Positions 22,784 through 38,500 of a stretch of 64,000 nt of DNA are shown piece after piece. The notes below the pieces were generated by a model, which searched no databases, was not told where the DNA came from, and saw nothing but the letters and a program-made list of their open reading frames with translations. The translations under genes and the position numbers were made by a program. The first letter of the stretch is position 1, and each line of letters starts with the position of its first letter. Source of the stretch: Notospermus geniculatus (taxonomy: Eukaryota > Nemertea > Pilidiophora > Heteronemertea > Lineidae); contig NMRB01001173.1 of NCBI GenBank assembly GCA_002633025.1, positions 59,184 through 123,183 of the forward strand. Direction: 5' to 3'.

Positions 22784-22883
22784 CTTCACACCATTGATCT
22801 GTCTCTGAATGGCGATGTAATTCACTAAAGTACAGAATGGTCTACATCGCATGGCATGAATTAGCCTTGTCGCCAGAACTCAT

Positions 22884-23560
22884 CTGAAAGTACAGTAGAG
22901 TAACAATCAAATCATTTTTTATCTGCTCATTGTGGAGATGTTTTCACTTCCACTCCAATGAATCTGGAAGACGTCTGACAACGATGGATGACATGGTTTA
23001 TGTCACACACGACATTGCTCGATCGACAAAACCCAATCATATGTGAATCTCTTCCCTGTCATGCCTACCAGTATGCAAGTCAAGTGGGCCTAAAAAACAG
23101 CAAAAAGAAGTAGGTGTATGGCCAAGGCCTAGTAATATAGGGCCTAGCATGCGGTCTACCATCCATGTCTACCGTAGGCCTAGGACTTGTGCATAGGCAT
23201 AGGGCCTAGGCCTATTTGCCTATGGTAGTAGGCCTGTGGGATTGTCATATTTTATTGAATGATACCGGTAGGCCTAGGTTGGTAGGCCTAGCCTAGGTAG
23301 GGCTAGGGTAGGCCTATGCAATGCAAAATTGCGGCGTGGTGGCAGGTGCCAGCACTGCTGCGCTTGCTGATAGGCCTGAGGCCTGCCCTAATATGCCCTA
23401 GGCCTATGCCTAGGCTAGGGAGCCTACGCCCTAGGCCTACGCCTAGGCCTACACTTTTAGCTTAGCTTTTTTAGGGGGCCTAATAATTAGGCCTACCGGT
23501 AGGCCTAGTGGTCATTCAAAATGAAGTTTTATGCGTTGAAAGGCATTACAAATCTCTCAA
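22884..23560. promoter_or_regulatory. AOPEP 5' flank with AGGCCTA-rich patch
   Basis: Directly upstream of the AOPEP 5' exon. From about 23090 to 23510 the palindromic word AGGCCT (often TAGGCCTA) recurs very densely, with CTAGG variants. The promoter and an untranslated first exon probably lie here, but no TATA box or other core element could be assigned. Confidence 0.4.
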
Positions 23561-23910
23561 TTTATGTCATGTTTACATGAAAAGTGGAAGACAGAATTTC
23601 GAATTTGCCAGACCATGATGAGACTGCCTGCTTGCCAGACATGCCAGACGACATTCATGACATTGGACGACACGTGGGTTCGGCACGTCATCAACATGAT
23701 CAAGGCACGTGGTTCAGATGGTAGACTGGTATTTCGCCCTCGTAGTACTTCACTAACACGTGTTACGGACTGTTATGAGGGCAAACGATTAGTCTATTCA
23801 CAATCTACGTCATCAATTTTTCGGATATTGCCGACTGACTACGAATGGTTAGGAACGAAGACGCTGATTACGAATTTCGTGATTTCTCAATATGATATGC
23901 AAATTACGGC

Positions 23911-24239
23911 CGTGTTCGGAAAGCTTCCCCGAGGAAATTTCTTCCCCGAGCTTCGGGGAATGTGAGCATGCCCAGTGAAGGCGAATTTCCGAACGATATT
24001 TGCCCTTCCTCGGGGAAAGGTACTACTGTGGGTTGCAGGCGTGAAATGTTCCACGTTTAGCCAATCAGCATGTCGGATTGGAAAGAAAACGAAATGCATG
24101 CCGGGAGTTTCCCCAAGTGAGCGACTCGGCGAGTCGCTCACTTCGGCCAGGCTCGAGGAAGCCTTGGCAGCCTGCCAAATACCTTACCGAACGCTCTCCC
24201 GCTTCCCCGAGCCTCCCCGAGGAACCTTTCCGAACACGC
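23911..24239. repeat. MITE-like element with CGTGTTCGGAAAG inverted ends
   Basis: Begins CGTGTTCGGAAAGCTTCCCC and ends CTTTCCGAACACGCT, which are inverted. The interior repeats TTCCCCGAG in both orientations and holds a palindrome GAGCGACTCG-G-CGAGTCGCTC near 24119-24139. At 329 bp and noncoding, it lies between the AOPEP and POLR2D units. Confidence 0.65.
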
Positions 24240-24548
24240 TATACGTGTGACATCACAAATGTTGGAAAACTACTGAAATTCATGATTTCTGATTCTGATA
24301 TGCAGATTAGGTGAATCTAGCAGTTCATTCTCTGACGTGCGAAAATAGGCGATTCGTACTGAATTTATTTACCGAATTTACTTTGCATAGAGTCTGTATT
24401 GTCACTCAAAAAGCATATTGTTGTAGTCTTTGATTTTTCGTGTACCTACCATGTGATATAATTTGGTTAGAGCCGTTCCGCCAATACTTATTAGACTAGA
24501 AGTGTTAAATGTAGTCCGCAGAGGGCAGCACTAGATGGAGATACATTT

Positions 24549-24600
24549 TGGTTCCTAAAGCCGCCGCTAGGGCTAGCCCTAGCGGCGGCTTTAGGAACCA
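24549..24600. repeat. Perfect 52-bp palindrome ending at an assembly n
   Basis: Twenty-six-base arms without a loop, centre GGGCTAGCCC, outer ends TGGTTCCTAAAGCC. A related shorter form (TTTTGGTTCC ... GGAACCAAAA) lies at 32780-32815, immediately 5' of POLR2D exon 1 in the second unit. Here the palindrome stops at the n at 24601 and the LINE begins. Confidence 0.8.
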
Positions 24601-24601
24601 N

Positions 24602-25506
24602 AATCTGACATCTCCATGCTAAAATACTGGACCAGGATTACACTACTACCTAATGACCACTTACTCAAACAAGCATACTACTATATGGCTCAACATGAAA
24701 AACAACAACCCAAGAAATCCTGGTTCAGATATACCAAACAACTCATCCAAGGTAGTGGAATGAACAACTACTGGATGAACCAGCACAATATAAAGAAATG
24801 GAACCCCTTCATCAACAAAATATACAGGGTGCTCTCTGATAACATAAAGAATGAACTCCTCACAGCTATAGAAACCTCTAAAAAGCTCACCCTCTACTCC
24901 AAGATTAAGAAGACTATTGAGCTCGAAGACTATCTAACCGTAAAGAATATAAGACCAGAAGCCCGGATCGCTCTCACACGACTTAGACTTAGCAACCATA
25001 AGCTACCTATTGAAGTCGGCCGACATACCAACACACCAAAGGAGCAAAGAATATGTCGCCAATGCACAAAAAATGAAGTAGGCGATGAACCCCACTTCCT
25101 CCTAAAATGTTCGGCCCACCAAAAAGAACGCTCTTCATACTTCATCACTGACAGTACAAACAATCCTGAAATTACCTATATACAGTTAATGAGCAGTAAA
25201 TCCCCATCAAAGATCAAGAAACTTGCTGGGTACACAAATGCATGCTTCAAAAAACTAGTCAAGACATAACTCGTCACATCTCGATGTATATTATAAGATT
25301 GTATTCCCTTGTGAATTGTATTGTATTATCTGGAATATAGTTACTCTAGTCCACAATTGTAAATAACTGCTCCGAATTTACACTCATGTGCAACCTATAT
25401 TCCATACAATGTACTTTTATATCTTCTATGTATGTATTAATTTGACTCTGTAAACCGTAATGGTTTTTATGTCAATAAACCAATTTGAATTTGAATTTGA
25501 ATTTGA
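24602..25506 (+). mobile_element. 5'-truncated non-LTR retrotransposon with (AATTTG)n tail
   Basis: The 217-codon frame 24616-25269 is the C-terminal part of a LINE polyprotein, after the reverse-transcriptase core. It has a helical region, then ARIALTRLRLSNHKLPIEVG, then a zinc-knuckle-like ICRQCTKNEVGDEPHFLLKC (Cx2C-x8-H-x4-C). This is the usual terminal domain of CR1/L2/Jockey-type elements. The 3' UTR ends at CAATAAACC followed by four AATTTG repeats at 25482-25505. The frame is intact here, but everything upstream of about 24602 is missing. It occupies the place of POLR2D exon 1 and 5' intron 1 in the first duplicated unit. Confidence 0.85.
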
Positions 25507-25646
25507 TGACGCGCATTTGCCATTTCCCTGCTGCTGTGCATTCATCCGATCATGGCATTATGAGTATCATTATGGCCCCTGGTCTGGGCCCTAGGTCTAT
25601 ACTCAGTCCCAGGCCTAACGGGCTATGTCTTTCATTTCTTTTTCAG

Positions 25647-26750
<1,104 letters not shown>

Positions 26751-27904
26751 ACATCAGGAAGGACATTTTCTTGGCCTGTGGCAATTGCATTTTCTGACTT
26801 GGTGAAGCTGTCTGAGCTGTGGACGTTGTGAAATCATGGCAAGGTCGTGTTTGTGAATTTGAAATCACTGCCCACTCCTGGAGTTTGTAATATGACTTGT
26901 CGCATCCAGAATCATGTTGTCTTTGCAGTCATGTCGATGTATGGATTCAGATTGGGAGTTTTTCGTTATTGATTCAGAGTCTGGATTATGGGAACTCAGT
27001 GGTTTTAAAGCAAAGTGACAATCTGGAAACTTGTAGAAAAGCATTAAAATGACACAATTTCCAGAAACTTCAAATTTATTTAAAATTTTGATGAACTGTA
27101 CAAGGATTGCAACAAGAGGATAAGTGACATTACTGTTTGTCCAAGAAACATTGATCAACTCCAATATTTGCTCACAGAAATGTTCTCAAGAAACATTGAT
27201 CAACTCCAATATTTGCTCACAGAAATGTTCTCAATCATGACTAGAATAATGTACGACCAGAAAACGCTAATAACTGACCTTATCAACACTGTAAGAAAAT
27301 GTATCAAGAAATGATTTTATTGTAAAAAGAATGGTGAATATGTCGACTGCCAGTACACTCCATGAATACTAAAAAGACACTGTACATGTACAATTATCTC
27401 TTGTCCATCTCATTGTTACCTAGTTAGTGTACCATATTGTAACTGTTGGGGGTTTACAATTGTGGTATTTCTACTATTCCCAGGTTGATGAATTCAAACA
27501 TCTGTGCATATCTGGCTGTTTTTACATGGAGAGATTTCAGTGCGATTAGTCAAAGAAAACATTTGATGATAAAACTGACTATGGCTCAGTTACAAGCCAG
27601 AATGTAGAAAGTAGGCCAACTACAAAATGGTCTTCTCCATCTTCAAATAGCTGACAAAAAAAGTTATTCACACTCGACTGAAATAAAATTACTTTACATC
27701 ACTTCGTGCCAGCACTACCACCAAAATATGACATATTGATATCACTGATAAACATATCAATAACTTGTCACTCAATTTTACCATCAAACTTTGAAATGAA
27801 ACTTTTGCAACAATGATATATCAACAAAATAACAACTTTGTAATCTACACTTTATGAAAAACAACAATCAACCAAACCGAGAAATCAATTTTGATTGACA
27901 ATAG

Positions 27905-28055
27905 GCCTAATAGTTAAAGTTTTCTCATGGGATTTGGTTACTTCACAGCTTACACTCTGACCACTGACACGAATGCCCATACTTTTCTACAGCTGAGTTG
28001 CCCGTGGAGTCAACTTGGGCAAGAAAACTCTGACGTGGTGGAGCACTTTAAGCTA
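27905..28055. repeat. Degenerate copy of the GTTTTCTC/GGGCAA MITE family (family A)
   Basis: Left part AAAGTTTTCTCATGGGATTTGG and right part GAGTTGCCCGTGGAGTCAAC, GGGCAAGAAAACTCTGACG, GGAGCACTTTA are inverted. They match the ends of the better copies at 40413, 46217 and 52254. The unit-2 counterpart is 35214-35364. Confidence 0.5.
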
Positions 28056-28276
28056 ACTTGCAGCACTGCCCTCCAGTGGTAACATGCAGTATCTCAACTT
28101 CAGATCAGCTGGACCATGGTCGATTTCAGTTGTCACCTCTGTCCCCACATAACCTATACTGCAGTGCAGAGCAGAATCAACCGTGCTCACACAAATTGTT
28201 ACATGAGGTACCCAGTACTGCCTTTTAACTTTAGAGGGCAGGGCAGATAGACTTGTCATCCTAAAATCTGCAATGA

Positions 28277-31200
28277 CTAAAGAATATGAGAGAGTCCAAT
28301 TCCCAATGTGTGCATGATAATGGGATCAGGTTTTAGCTGGCAGTTAAGATATCGGAGGAACAGAACTTGTAAATGGTGGACATCGAACGCGCCCTCGTGG
28401 CGAAGACAGGGAAGATACGCCGTGAGAAACTCCTCGACAAATTGGCACAGGCACTGTCGTCGCCGTGTGTGGCGCTGCTCAAGGGGATGTGCTAGTTTCT
28501 TGAAGACCATCTGTATGGCATACGGCGAACTGAACATCACAGCCAACCTCTCTGCAACATTTCCCTGAAAAAAAAGAAAGGATTAGGAATGGAACAGGGG
28601 CCTATATCATTACACATTTTGAATTCTCATTTCTGACAAAACTGGCCTCCAATGATCATTGAGTAAGACGCCACCACCACTCAAGATATCAGGGGAGTAG
28701 GATCAACTCAAGGAGCAGCCTTACTCTACACTATAGTGTACTTTGCGGTACATGTGGAGTTATTACAACAGCTGACCATGCCCACTGATCTTGTGAGTGG
28801 AGGATCATGGACGATAAATCCATAGGAGCGCAGAGAGCTGCTATGATAGAATCAGTTGCTCCCTCGTCCACTAGATGTCTCTAGCATTTATAGATCCTGG
28901 TAATCCATGGAACTCACCCCCTCTAGGTATCCTGAACTCGATGTGTACACTTCAATCAGCCGGGACAACTTGATGATGTCACGGTCGGAACAGTGGTGAA
29001 GAAACAGGTTGATGTGTTCCTGAAATGATGAAGATTGATGTGGATTGTTCGTATAACAGCGGCAAAACTATCTCAATGCACTGGCTACATAATCTTAGGT
29101 GATCAACGGGTGAGGGTAATGCTGAATGAAGGACGATACAAGTAAACCGTCTATGGCACAGTCCATTAACTAATGACAAAGGAATCCAGTTAGTCTAAAG
29201 TTGAGAAGTTGTTGATTTCATGTGTCTGAGGATCTCCACACGCACAGTTCTTGACAAACATTACTGAGTGTGTATTTGGTTTCAACACGAAGAAACAAGA
29301 CCAGATACACAGCGCCATCTTTATTAGAAGTATCGTCCATGTTGCTTTTGCAAGGAAATGGACCAGTTTGCCCAGTCATCAAGGAGATAACACTTTTGGA
29401 GATGCCCTGTTTGATAGCTTACTATACAGTCTTGTCTCTGGTAATAAAGAAAATAAATCTGTATAAAAGTTAAGGAATCTAGTCAAAGCAAACGACACAT
29501 TTCCAGAAAACACGACTTCTGTATAGGGTGGACCAGTAAAATATCCAATGAACATAGATGGCGAATCACGGCTGAGTTTGGAGACAAGAGCATGCTGCTA
29601 AAGGATACATTGAAGTAGTCGTCTTTTGTTCTTGCGGTTGACACTATCACAGGCTTTGCTCGTTTAAAAAGTTCCTTATTGGACTGGACGCTCCTGCTAA
29701 ACATTGCTATGGAATACTGAAAATAAAATAAAAGTTACATAGCACACAGTGTACGGCTTGGATTGGAATCTGGGTCTCTTCATTAGGCCTAGTTTTTCAG
29801 ACCCGAGACTCCTGGATGGTGGCTCTTCTGTTACTAAATCATTGGATCACATGTCAAAGGTTTTCTTCAGCACTGACGATGGAAGACATGGGTTGCTGTG
29901 ACCAATGAGAATGCCCGGGGTGATTCCTCAGGCGATAGTGTTGCCACAGGTTACTAGCACAACCAAGGGACGCAATTATGACATTAATACTGTATTCAGC
30001 TTAGGAGATGGGGTGTAAGGTTTTTATGCGGTGTATCATCCGTACGTCAACAAAGTTATCAGAAGAAAAATGCGTGGATAAATGTCAGGGGTCGGACTGT
30101 TACATGTCGTCTACGACTTAAAAGCATATTGTTACAGCAGCGGATGGTGCGACACCAAAATTGTCCAAACAGATTACCAATAGGTCATCTCGTCGCGATG
30201 ATATCCCGAGAGATGAGCACAAAATGATCTGTGATTAAAGACGAATGATATAAAGTAGTAATCTGATGGACACCCCTGGTCGTTGACGCTAGGTGATTGT
30301 CGTGTTTTCCAAATTCTGCGGAGCAGAGACGGATAATGATATAAATATTGCCGTAAATGTTACTGATGAGATGGTAAACATTTGGTCCAGGGTGATGATG
30401 GTGATGATTACAAATTTGCTCGCGACACCATAGGTTACTTACTCTTTCCTTGCCTATCTTCACAGCTCGCCATCGAAGAAAGCAACCACCTACAATCATT
30501 ATTGCTGGCAGGACAAAAACACACAGGCGTACGGGAAGAGTACCTAAATAAGAGAAAATCCACATGAAAAAGTTTTCAAAGGAACTTTCTTTTGGTGCTT
30601 GATAATGCAATACTCATGCTCCATGAAGCCAGCTGCGTAAGAAGTACAATCCATGGCATGCCGCCATAATGAATTATGGTAGATTGCTTTTATTTCTAGA
30701 ATGATGTGTCTTTTCATAGTTCACGTTATTCCTGAACTATATGGGGCCCTTTTTTTGTTTTTGAAATCAAGTAGGCCTACTGATCAGCTTTGAGACCAGC
30801 TTAACTTGGACCAAATGCCAGAGGACATAAAAAGACAGGCTGATCATGAGAGTTTTCTTTTATTAACATTTACCGACAGATTACACGATCAATCAAGGAG
30901 TCAACAAAGTTTAACTTCTGACTCCATGAAAACTACACAGCTGCGATTCAACGGGATTATGGGGATAAAGATGACAGAAAAATATCATCAAAGTAGGCAG
31001 TTATGATCGCAGCTAATCAAGCAGACGTGAGCATTTTATTCAATCAGAGAAAACTTTACTTTAGCGGTAGTAAAAAAGACAACAACAGTTTTTTCAACTC
31101 AAAACCGCGGTACTTTCAATTTCAACTTACCGGTAGTATTATCTGGGTAAAGAACAATCACACAAATAAACGCGATGCACCATGATGCGAAGAACGATAG

Positions 31201-31302
31201 GAGAATGATGGTAGGGACGGCTGAATAGATCCAGGACATGCGCTGGCCGTACTCCTCTCGACCAATCATCTTGACCAGTTCTGCATATTCGCTTCCTGAG
31301 AT
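28277..31302 (-). CDS. TMEM268: TMEM268-like membrane protein, first copy, 5'-truncated
   Basis: Minus-strand exons: 31302-31131 (begins ISGSEYAEL; membrane segment ILLSFFASWCIAFICVIVLY), 30543-30443 (second membrane segment LCVFVLPAIMIVGGCFL, then RWRAVK), 29716 to about 29540 (YSIAMFSRS; 3' end uncertain), 29019-28918 (EHINLFLHH) and 28564-28277. The last exon begins GNVAERLAVMF and has a Cys-rich CLCQFVEEFL before a longer tail. Phases match at all junctions I could test. Two close membrane segments, then a soluble C-terminal domain ending RHT..C.CQ.(V/I)E, resemble vertebrate TMEM268 (DUF4481), whose function is poorly known. The three 5' coding exons found for copy 2 are absent from unit 1, so this copy has no start codon in the window. 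Confidence 0.65.
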
Positions 31303-31374
31303 CTGCAGCAAAAGAAATTGACCAATGAATGTACAAGGTCTGTTTTCCGTGGCAAGTCAGAAATCCAAAAGACG

Positions 31375-31606
31375 ACATTGCTGAAGTTGATAGCGGGCCA
31401 CAAGAAGACATTGCTGAAGTAGATAGCGGGCAACAAGAAGACATTGCTGAAGTTGATAGCGGGCCACAAGATGACATTGCTGAAGTTGATAGCGGGCCAC
31501 AAGAAGACATTGCTGAAGTTGATAGTGGGCCACAAGAAAACATTGCTGAAGTTGATAGCGGGCCACAAGAAGACATTGCTGAAGTTGATAGCGGGCCACA
31601 AGAAAA
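31375..31606. repeat. 33-bp minisatellite, seven units (unit 1)
   Basis: Unit ACATTGCTGAAGTTGATAGC followed by GGGCCACAAGAAG, in seven head-to-tail copies. It begins about 70 bp from the acceptor of the first TMEM268 exon of this unit. Because 33 is a multiple of three and the unit lacks stops in several frames, it makes false open frames (DIAEVDSGPQE repeated). The unit-2 allele has about six copies, one shortened. Confidence 0.95.
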
Positions 31607-32612
31607 CTGCTGTCATAATCGTGAAGTATCCTAATCATAGAGGTGTTGATGGAGATGATAGGCCTACATGTGGGATTGAAAGTTTGATGATGTTGATAGA
31701 TAAGTTGGGAACTCAAGAGAGTGTCAATTAAGCTGGATGCAAGAACACAGAAATCTCAGCAAGATATTAATCTCTGCAAGTTTTATGTTCGTGACAACGG
31801 CTCAAAGACACAATCTTTGACCTCGCAGAGTGTGCTGCCAAGATGGACTGTCAAATCAAAATCAGTTGACACACAGGATTGTAGGCCTAAACTTGGGAAA
31901 TGTACAATGGGTTTGGATCTGTATTTCGAATGTTTGTCTTCCACCCTTGTCTTCTGGACTAGAATCCTTTCATCTTAAACCGACACGAGAGTAAACAAGA
32001 CCCAAACAGACGACAGAATATCATGGAACGCAATACCGATATAAGAATAGGATTACATCAAGATGCCCGTCGTCAAAAATAACCAATATCTAATTTTCAC
32101 TTCTTCTGAGAAGACAGGCTCAGATGGCCGTCATTTTTTCAAAAAGGCTGAAACTCTATAACAGTATCGGCTGACCTTTCTCGCAGAAGTAAGACCTGGG
32201 GGTCTTACAAGGTTCATGTTGATAAGTTGTGTTTTTCTCAGATAGGATGATGGGTTTTGCAGTTGTGGCAGAACAAGATAGACGATATCTTTCAATGGAC
32301 AGATTGTCTTGCTTCAACTCTCAACTAAGGACAGCACTGGACAGTCTCGAGGCAGTCTATCGAGAGGCTCTATGGTATTTGAGAGACGGATGGAATCTCA
32401 CCACCACTTCCTTTCGTAGACTTTTTAATCGGGAGTCATTACTGGGAGGGATCATCTCAGAGTATCAAGACACCTCTCAATTAAGGACAACATACGTCAG
32501 TCCCAAGTGCATCCCTAACAGAGAGGTTCCACTCTACTTGGCCAATATACTACATCAATTGATTTCCAATATAATATGCCAATTAAGTGATGAATTCATT
32601 ATGGGAAGCCGC

Positions 32613-32776
32613 GGAGGATATGGAAATAGTTCGGCCGTATGTTGGCAGAGTCAGTATAGCGTAACGTAGTGGAGCACTGACCTCTGCGAAGGAGTGTGCT
32701 TCGAACCAAGGCCTTCGAACAATACTAGAGGTGTTGGTTGAACCTCGTCCCAAGACCCTCTAGTGTCAAGATTGAC
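32613..32776. other. Unique bridge between the two duplicated units
   Basis: About 164 bases found in neither unit: immediately 5' of POLR2D exon 1 of copy 2 and directly after the end of unit 1 homology. It probably contains part of the POLR2D promoter. It includes GAACCAAGGCCTTCGAACAA but no clear TATA box. Confidence 0.5.
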
Positions 32777-32842
32777 ATTTTGGTTCCAAAAGCCGCCGCT
32801 AGGGAACCAAAATGCTGCAGAGGTGCAAAAACACCAAACAAC

Positions 32843-34090
<1,248 letters not shown>

Positions 34091-35213
34091 TCATCAGGAA
34101 GGACATTTTCTTGGCCTGTGGCAATTGCATTTTGTGACTTGGTGAAGCTGTCTGAGCTATGGACGTTGTGAAATCATGGCAAGGTCTTGTTTGTCTGTGA
34201 ATTTGAAATCACTGCCCACTCCTGGAGTTTGTAATATGACTTGTCGCATCCAGGAATCATGTTGTCTTTGCAGCCATATCAATGTATGGATTCAGATTGG
34301 GAATTTGTTCGTTATTGATTCTGGAGTCTAGGGATCATGGGAACTCAGTGGTTTTAAAGCAAAGTGACAATCTGGAAACTCGTAGAAAAGCATTGAAATG
34401 ACACAATTTCCAGAAACTTCAAATTTATTTAAAATTTTGATGAACTGTACAAGGATTGCAACAAGAGGATAAGTGACATTACTGTTTGTCCAAGAAACAT
34501 TGATCAACTCCAATATTTGCTCACAGAAACGTTCTCAATCATGACTAGAATAATGTACGACCAGAAAACGCTAATAACTGACCTTATCAACACTGTAAGA
34601 AAATGTATCAAGAAATGATTTTATTGTAAAATGAATGGTGAATATGTCGACTGCCAGTACACTCTATGAATACTAAAAAGACACTGTACATGTACAATTA
34701 TCTCTTGTCCATCTCATTGTTACCTAGTAGTGTACCATATTGTAACTGTTGGGGGTTTACAATAATAGTGGTATTTCTACTATTCCCAGGTTGATGAATT
34801 GAAACATCTGTGCATATCTGGCTGTTTTTACATGGAGAGATTTCAGTGCGATTAGTCAAAGAAAACATCTGATGATAAAGCTGACTATGGCTCAGTTACA
34901 AGCCAGAATGTAGAAAGTAGGTTAACTACAAAATGGTCTTCTCCATCTTCAAATAGCTGACAAAAAACAAAGTTATTCACACTCGACTGAAATAAAATTA
35001 CTTTACATCACTTCGTGCCAGCACTACCACCAAAATATGACATATTGATATCACTGATAAACATATCAATAACTTGTCACTCAATTTTACCATCAAACTT
35101 TGAAATGAAACTTTTGCAACAATGATATATCAACAAAATAACAACTTTGTAATCTACACTTTATGAAAAACAACAATCAACCAAACCGAGAAATCAATTT
35201 TGATTGACAATAG

Positions 35214-35364
35214 GCCTAATATTTAAAGTTTTCTCATGGGATTTGGTTACTTCACAGCTTACACTCTGACCACTGACACGAATGCCCATACTTTTCTACA
35301 GCTGAGTTGCCCGTGGAGTCAACTTGGGCAAGAAAACTCTGACGTGGTGGAGCACTTTAAGCTA
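35214..35364. repeat. Family A MITE, unit-2 counterpart
   Basis: Nearly identical to 27905-28055, so this insertion predates the separation of the two units. Confidence 0.5.
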
Positions 35365-35585
35365 ACTTGCAGCACTGCCCTCCAGTGGTAACATGCAGTA
35401 TCTCAACTTCAGATCAGCTGGACCATGGTCGATTTCAGTTGTCACCTCTGTCCCCACATAACCTATACTGCAGTGCAGAGCAGAATCAACCGTGCTCACA
35501 CAAATTGTTACATGAGGTACCCAGTACTGCCTTTTAACTTTAGAGGGCAGGGCAGATAGACTTGTCATCCTAAAATCTGCAATGA

Positions 35586-38500
35586 CTAAAGAATATGAGA
35601 GAGTCCAATTCCCAATGTGTGCATGATAATGGGATCAGGTTTTAGCTGGCAGTTAAGATATCGGAGGAACAGAACTTGTAAATGGTGGACATCGAACGCG
35701 CCCTCGTGGCGAAGACAGGGAAGATACGCCGTGAGAAACTCCTCGACAAATTGGCACAGGCACTGTCGTCGCCGTGTGTGGCGCTGCTCAAGGGGATGTG
35801 CTAGTTTCTTGAAGACCATCTGTATGGCATACGGCGAACTGAACATCACAGCCAACCTCTCTGCAACATTTCCCTGAAAAAAAAGAAAGGATTAGGAATG
35901 GAACAGGGGCCTATATCATTACACATTTTGAATTCTCATTTCTGACAAAACTGGCCTCCAATGATCATTGAGTAAGACGCCACCACCACTCAAGATATCA
36001 GGGGAGTAGGATCAACTCAAGGAGCAGCCTTACTCTACACTATAGTGTACTTTGCGGTACATGTGGAGTTATTACAACAGCTGACCATGCCCCCTGATCT
36101 TGTGAGTGGAGGATCATGGACGATAAATCCATAGGAGCGCAGAGAGCTGCTATGATAGAATCGGTTGCTCCCTCATCCACTAGATGTCTCTAGCATTTAT
36201 AGATCCTGGTAATCCATAGAACTCACCCCCTCTAGGTATCCTGAACTCGATGTGTACACTTCAATCAGCCGGGACAACTTGATGATGTCACGGTCGGAAC
36301 AGTGGTGAAGAAACAGGTTAATGTGTTCCTGAAATGATGAAGATTGATGTGGATTGTTCGTATAACAGCGGCAAAACTATCTCAATGCACTGGCTACATA
36401 ATCTTAGGTGATCAACGGGTGAATNCGCGATGATATCCCGAGAGATGAGCACAAAATGATCTGTGATTAAAGACGAATGATATAAAGTAGTGCATCAGGC
36501 TTATGTCAACAGACTATCTGATGGACACCCCTGGTCGTTGACGCTAGGTGATTGTCGTGTTTTCCAAATTCTGCGGAGCAGAGACGGATAATGATATAAA
36601 TATTGCCATAAATGTTACTGATGAGATGGTAAACATTTGGTCCAGGGTGATGATGGTGATGATTACAAATTTGCTCGCGACACCTTAGGTTACGGGTACT
36701 TACTCTTTCCTTGCCTATCTTCACAGCTCGCCATCGAAGAAAGCAACCACCTACAATCATTATTGCTGGCAGGACAAAAACACACAGGCGTACGGGAAGA
36801 GTACCTAAATAAGAGAAAATCCACATGAATAAGTTTTCAAAGGAACTTTCTTTTGGTGCTTGATAATGCAATACTCATGCTCCATGAAGCCAGCTGCATA
36901 AGAAGTACAATCCATGGTATGCCGCCATAATGAATTATGGTAGATTGCTTTTATTTCTAGAATGATGTGTCTTTTCATAGTTCACGTTATTCCTGAACTA
37001 TATGGGGCCCTTTTGTTTTTGAAATCAAGTAGGCCTACTGATCAGCTTTGAGACCAGCTTAACTTGGACCAAATGCCAGAGGACATAAAAAGACAGGCTG
37101 ATCATGAGAGTTTTCTTTTATTAACATTTACTGACAGATTACACGATCAATCAATGAGTCAACAAATTTTAACTTCTGACTCCATGAAAACTACACAGCT
37201 GCGATTCAACGGGATTATGGGGATAAAGATGACAGAAAAATATCATCAAAGCAGGCAGTTATGATCGCAGCTAATCAGGCAGACGTGAGCATTTTATTCA
37301 ATCAGAGAAAACTTTACTTATGGGTAGTAAGAAAGACAACAGAGTTTTTTCAACTCAATACTTAAAATTTCCACTTACCGGTAGTATTATCTGGGTAAAG
37401 AACAATCACACAAATAAACGCGATGCACCATGATGCGAAGAACGATAGGAGAATGATGGTAGGGACGGCTGAATAGATCCAGGACATGCGCTGGCCGTAC
37501 TCCTCTCGACCAATCATCTTGACCAGTTCTGCATATTCACTTCCTGAGATCTGCAGCAAAAGAAATTGACCAATGAATGTACGGTACCGGTACAAGGTCT
37601 GTTTTCCGTGGCAAGTCAGAAATCCAAAAGATGACATTGCTGAAGTTGATAGTGGGCCACAAGAAAACATTGGTGAAGTTGATAGTGGGCCACAAGATTG
37701 CTGAAGTTGATAGCGGGCCACAAGAAAACATTGCTGAAGTTGATAGCGGGCCACAAGAAAACATTGCTGAAGTTGATAGCAGGCCACAAGAAGACATTGC
37801 TGAAGTTGATAGCGGGCCACAAGAAAACTGCTGTCATAATCGTGAAGTATCCTAATCATAGAGGTGTTGATGGAGATGATACATGTGGGATTGAAAGTTT
37901 GATGATGTTGATAGAAAAGTTGGAAACTCGAGAGTTTAAAGCTAGTCACACACAGATGGAAATCTCATGAGATCATTTCTGCAGGTTATGTCCATGACAC
38001 AGCTCATCTTTGACCTCGCAGACTGTGTTGCCAAAGATGGACTGTAAAAATCAAAATCAACACACACAGGATTGTAGCCCTAAACTTGGGAAATGTACAA
38101 TGGGTTTGGATCTGTATTTCGAATGTTTGTCTTCCACCCTTGTCTTCTGGACTAGAATCCTTTCATCTTAAACCGACACGAGAGTAAACAAGACCCAAAC
38201 AGACGACAGAATATCATGGAACGCAATACCGATATAAGAATAGGATTACATCAAGATGCCCGTCGTCAAAAATAACCAATATCTAATTTTCACTTCTTCT
38301 GAGAAGACAGGCTCAGATGGCCGTCATTTTTTCAAAAAGGCTGAAACTCTATAACAGTATCGGCTGACCTTTCTCGCAGAAGTAAGACCTGGGGGTCTTA
38401 CAAGGTTCATGTTGATAAGTCGTGTTTTTCTCAGATAGGATGATGGGTTTTGCAGTTGTGGCAGAACAAGATAGAGGATATCTTTCAATGGACAGATTGT

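Noticed and set aside
31139-31716. Several overlapping repetitive frames around the 33-bp repeat
   Set aside because: A 33-bp unit without stops opens multiple frames on both strands; the real coding part is only the TMEM268-like exon at 31131-31302.
32229-32669. 146-codon plus-strand frame in unit 1
   Set aside because: The matching sequence in unit 2 (38438-38690) is broken by indels and by a MITE, so the frame is not conserved between the copies.
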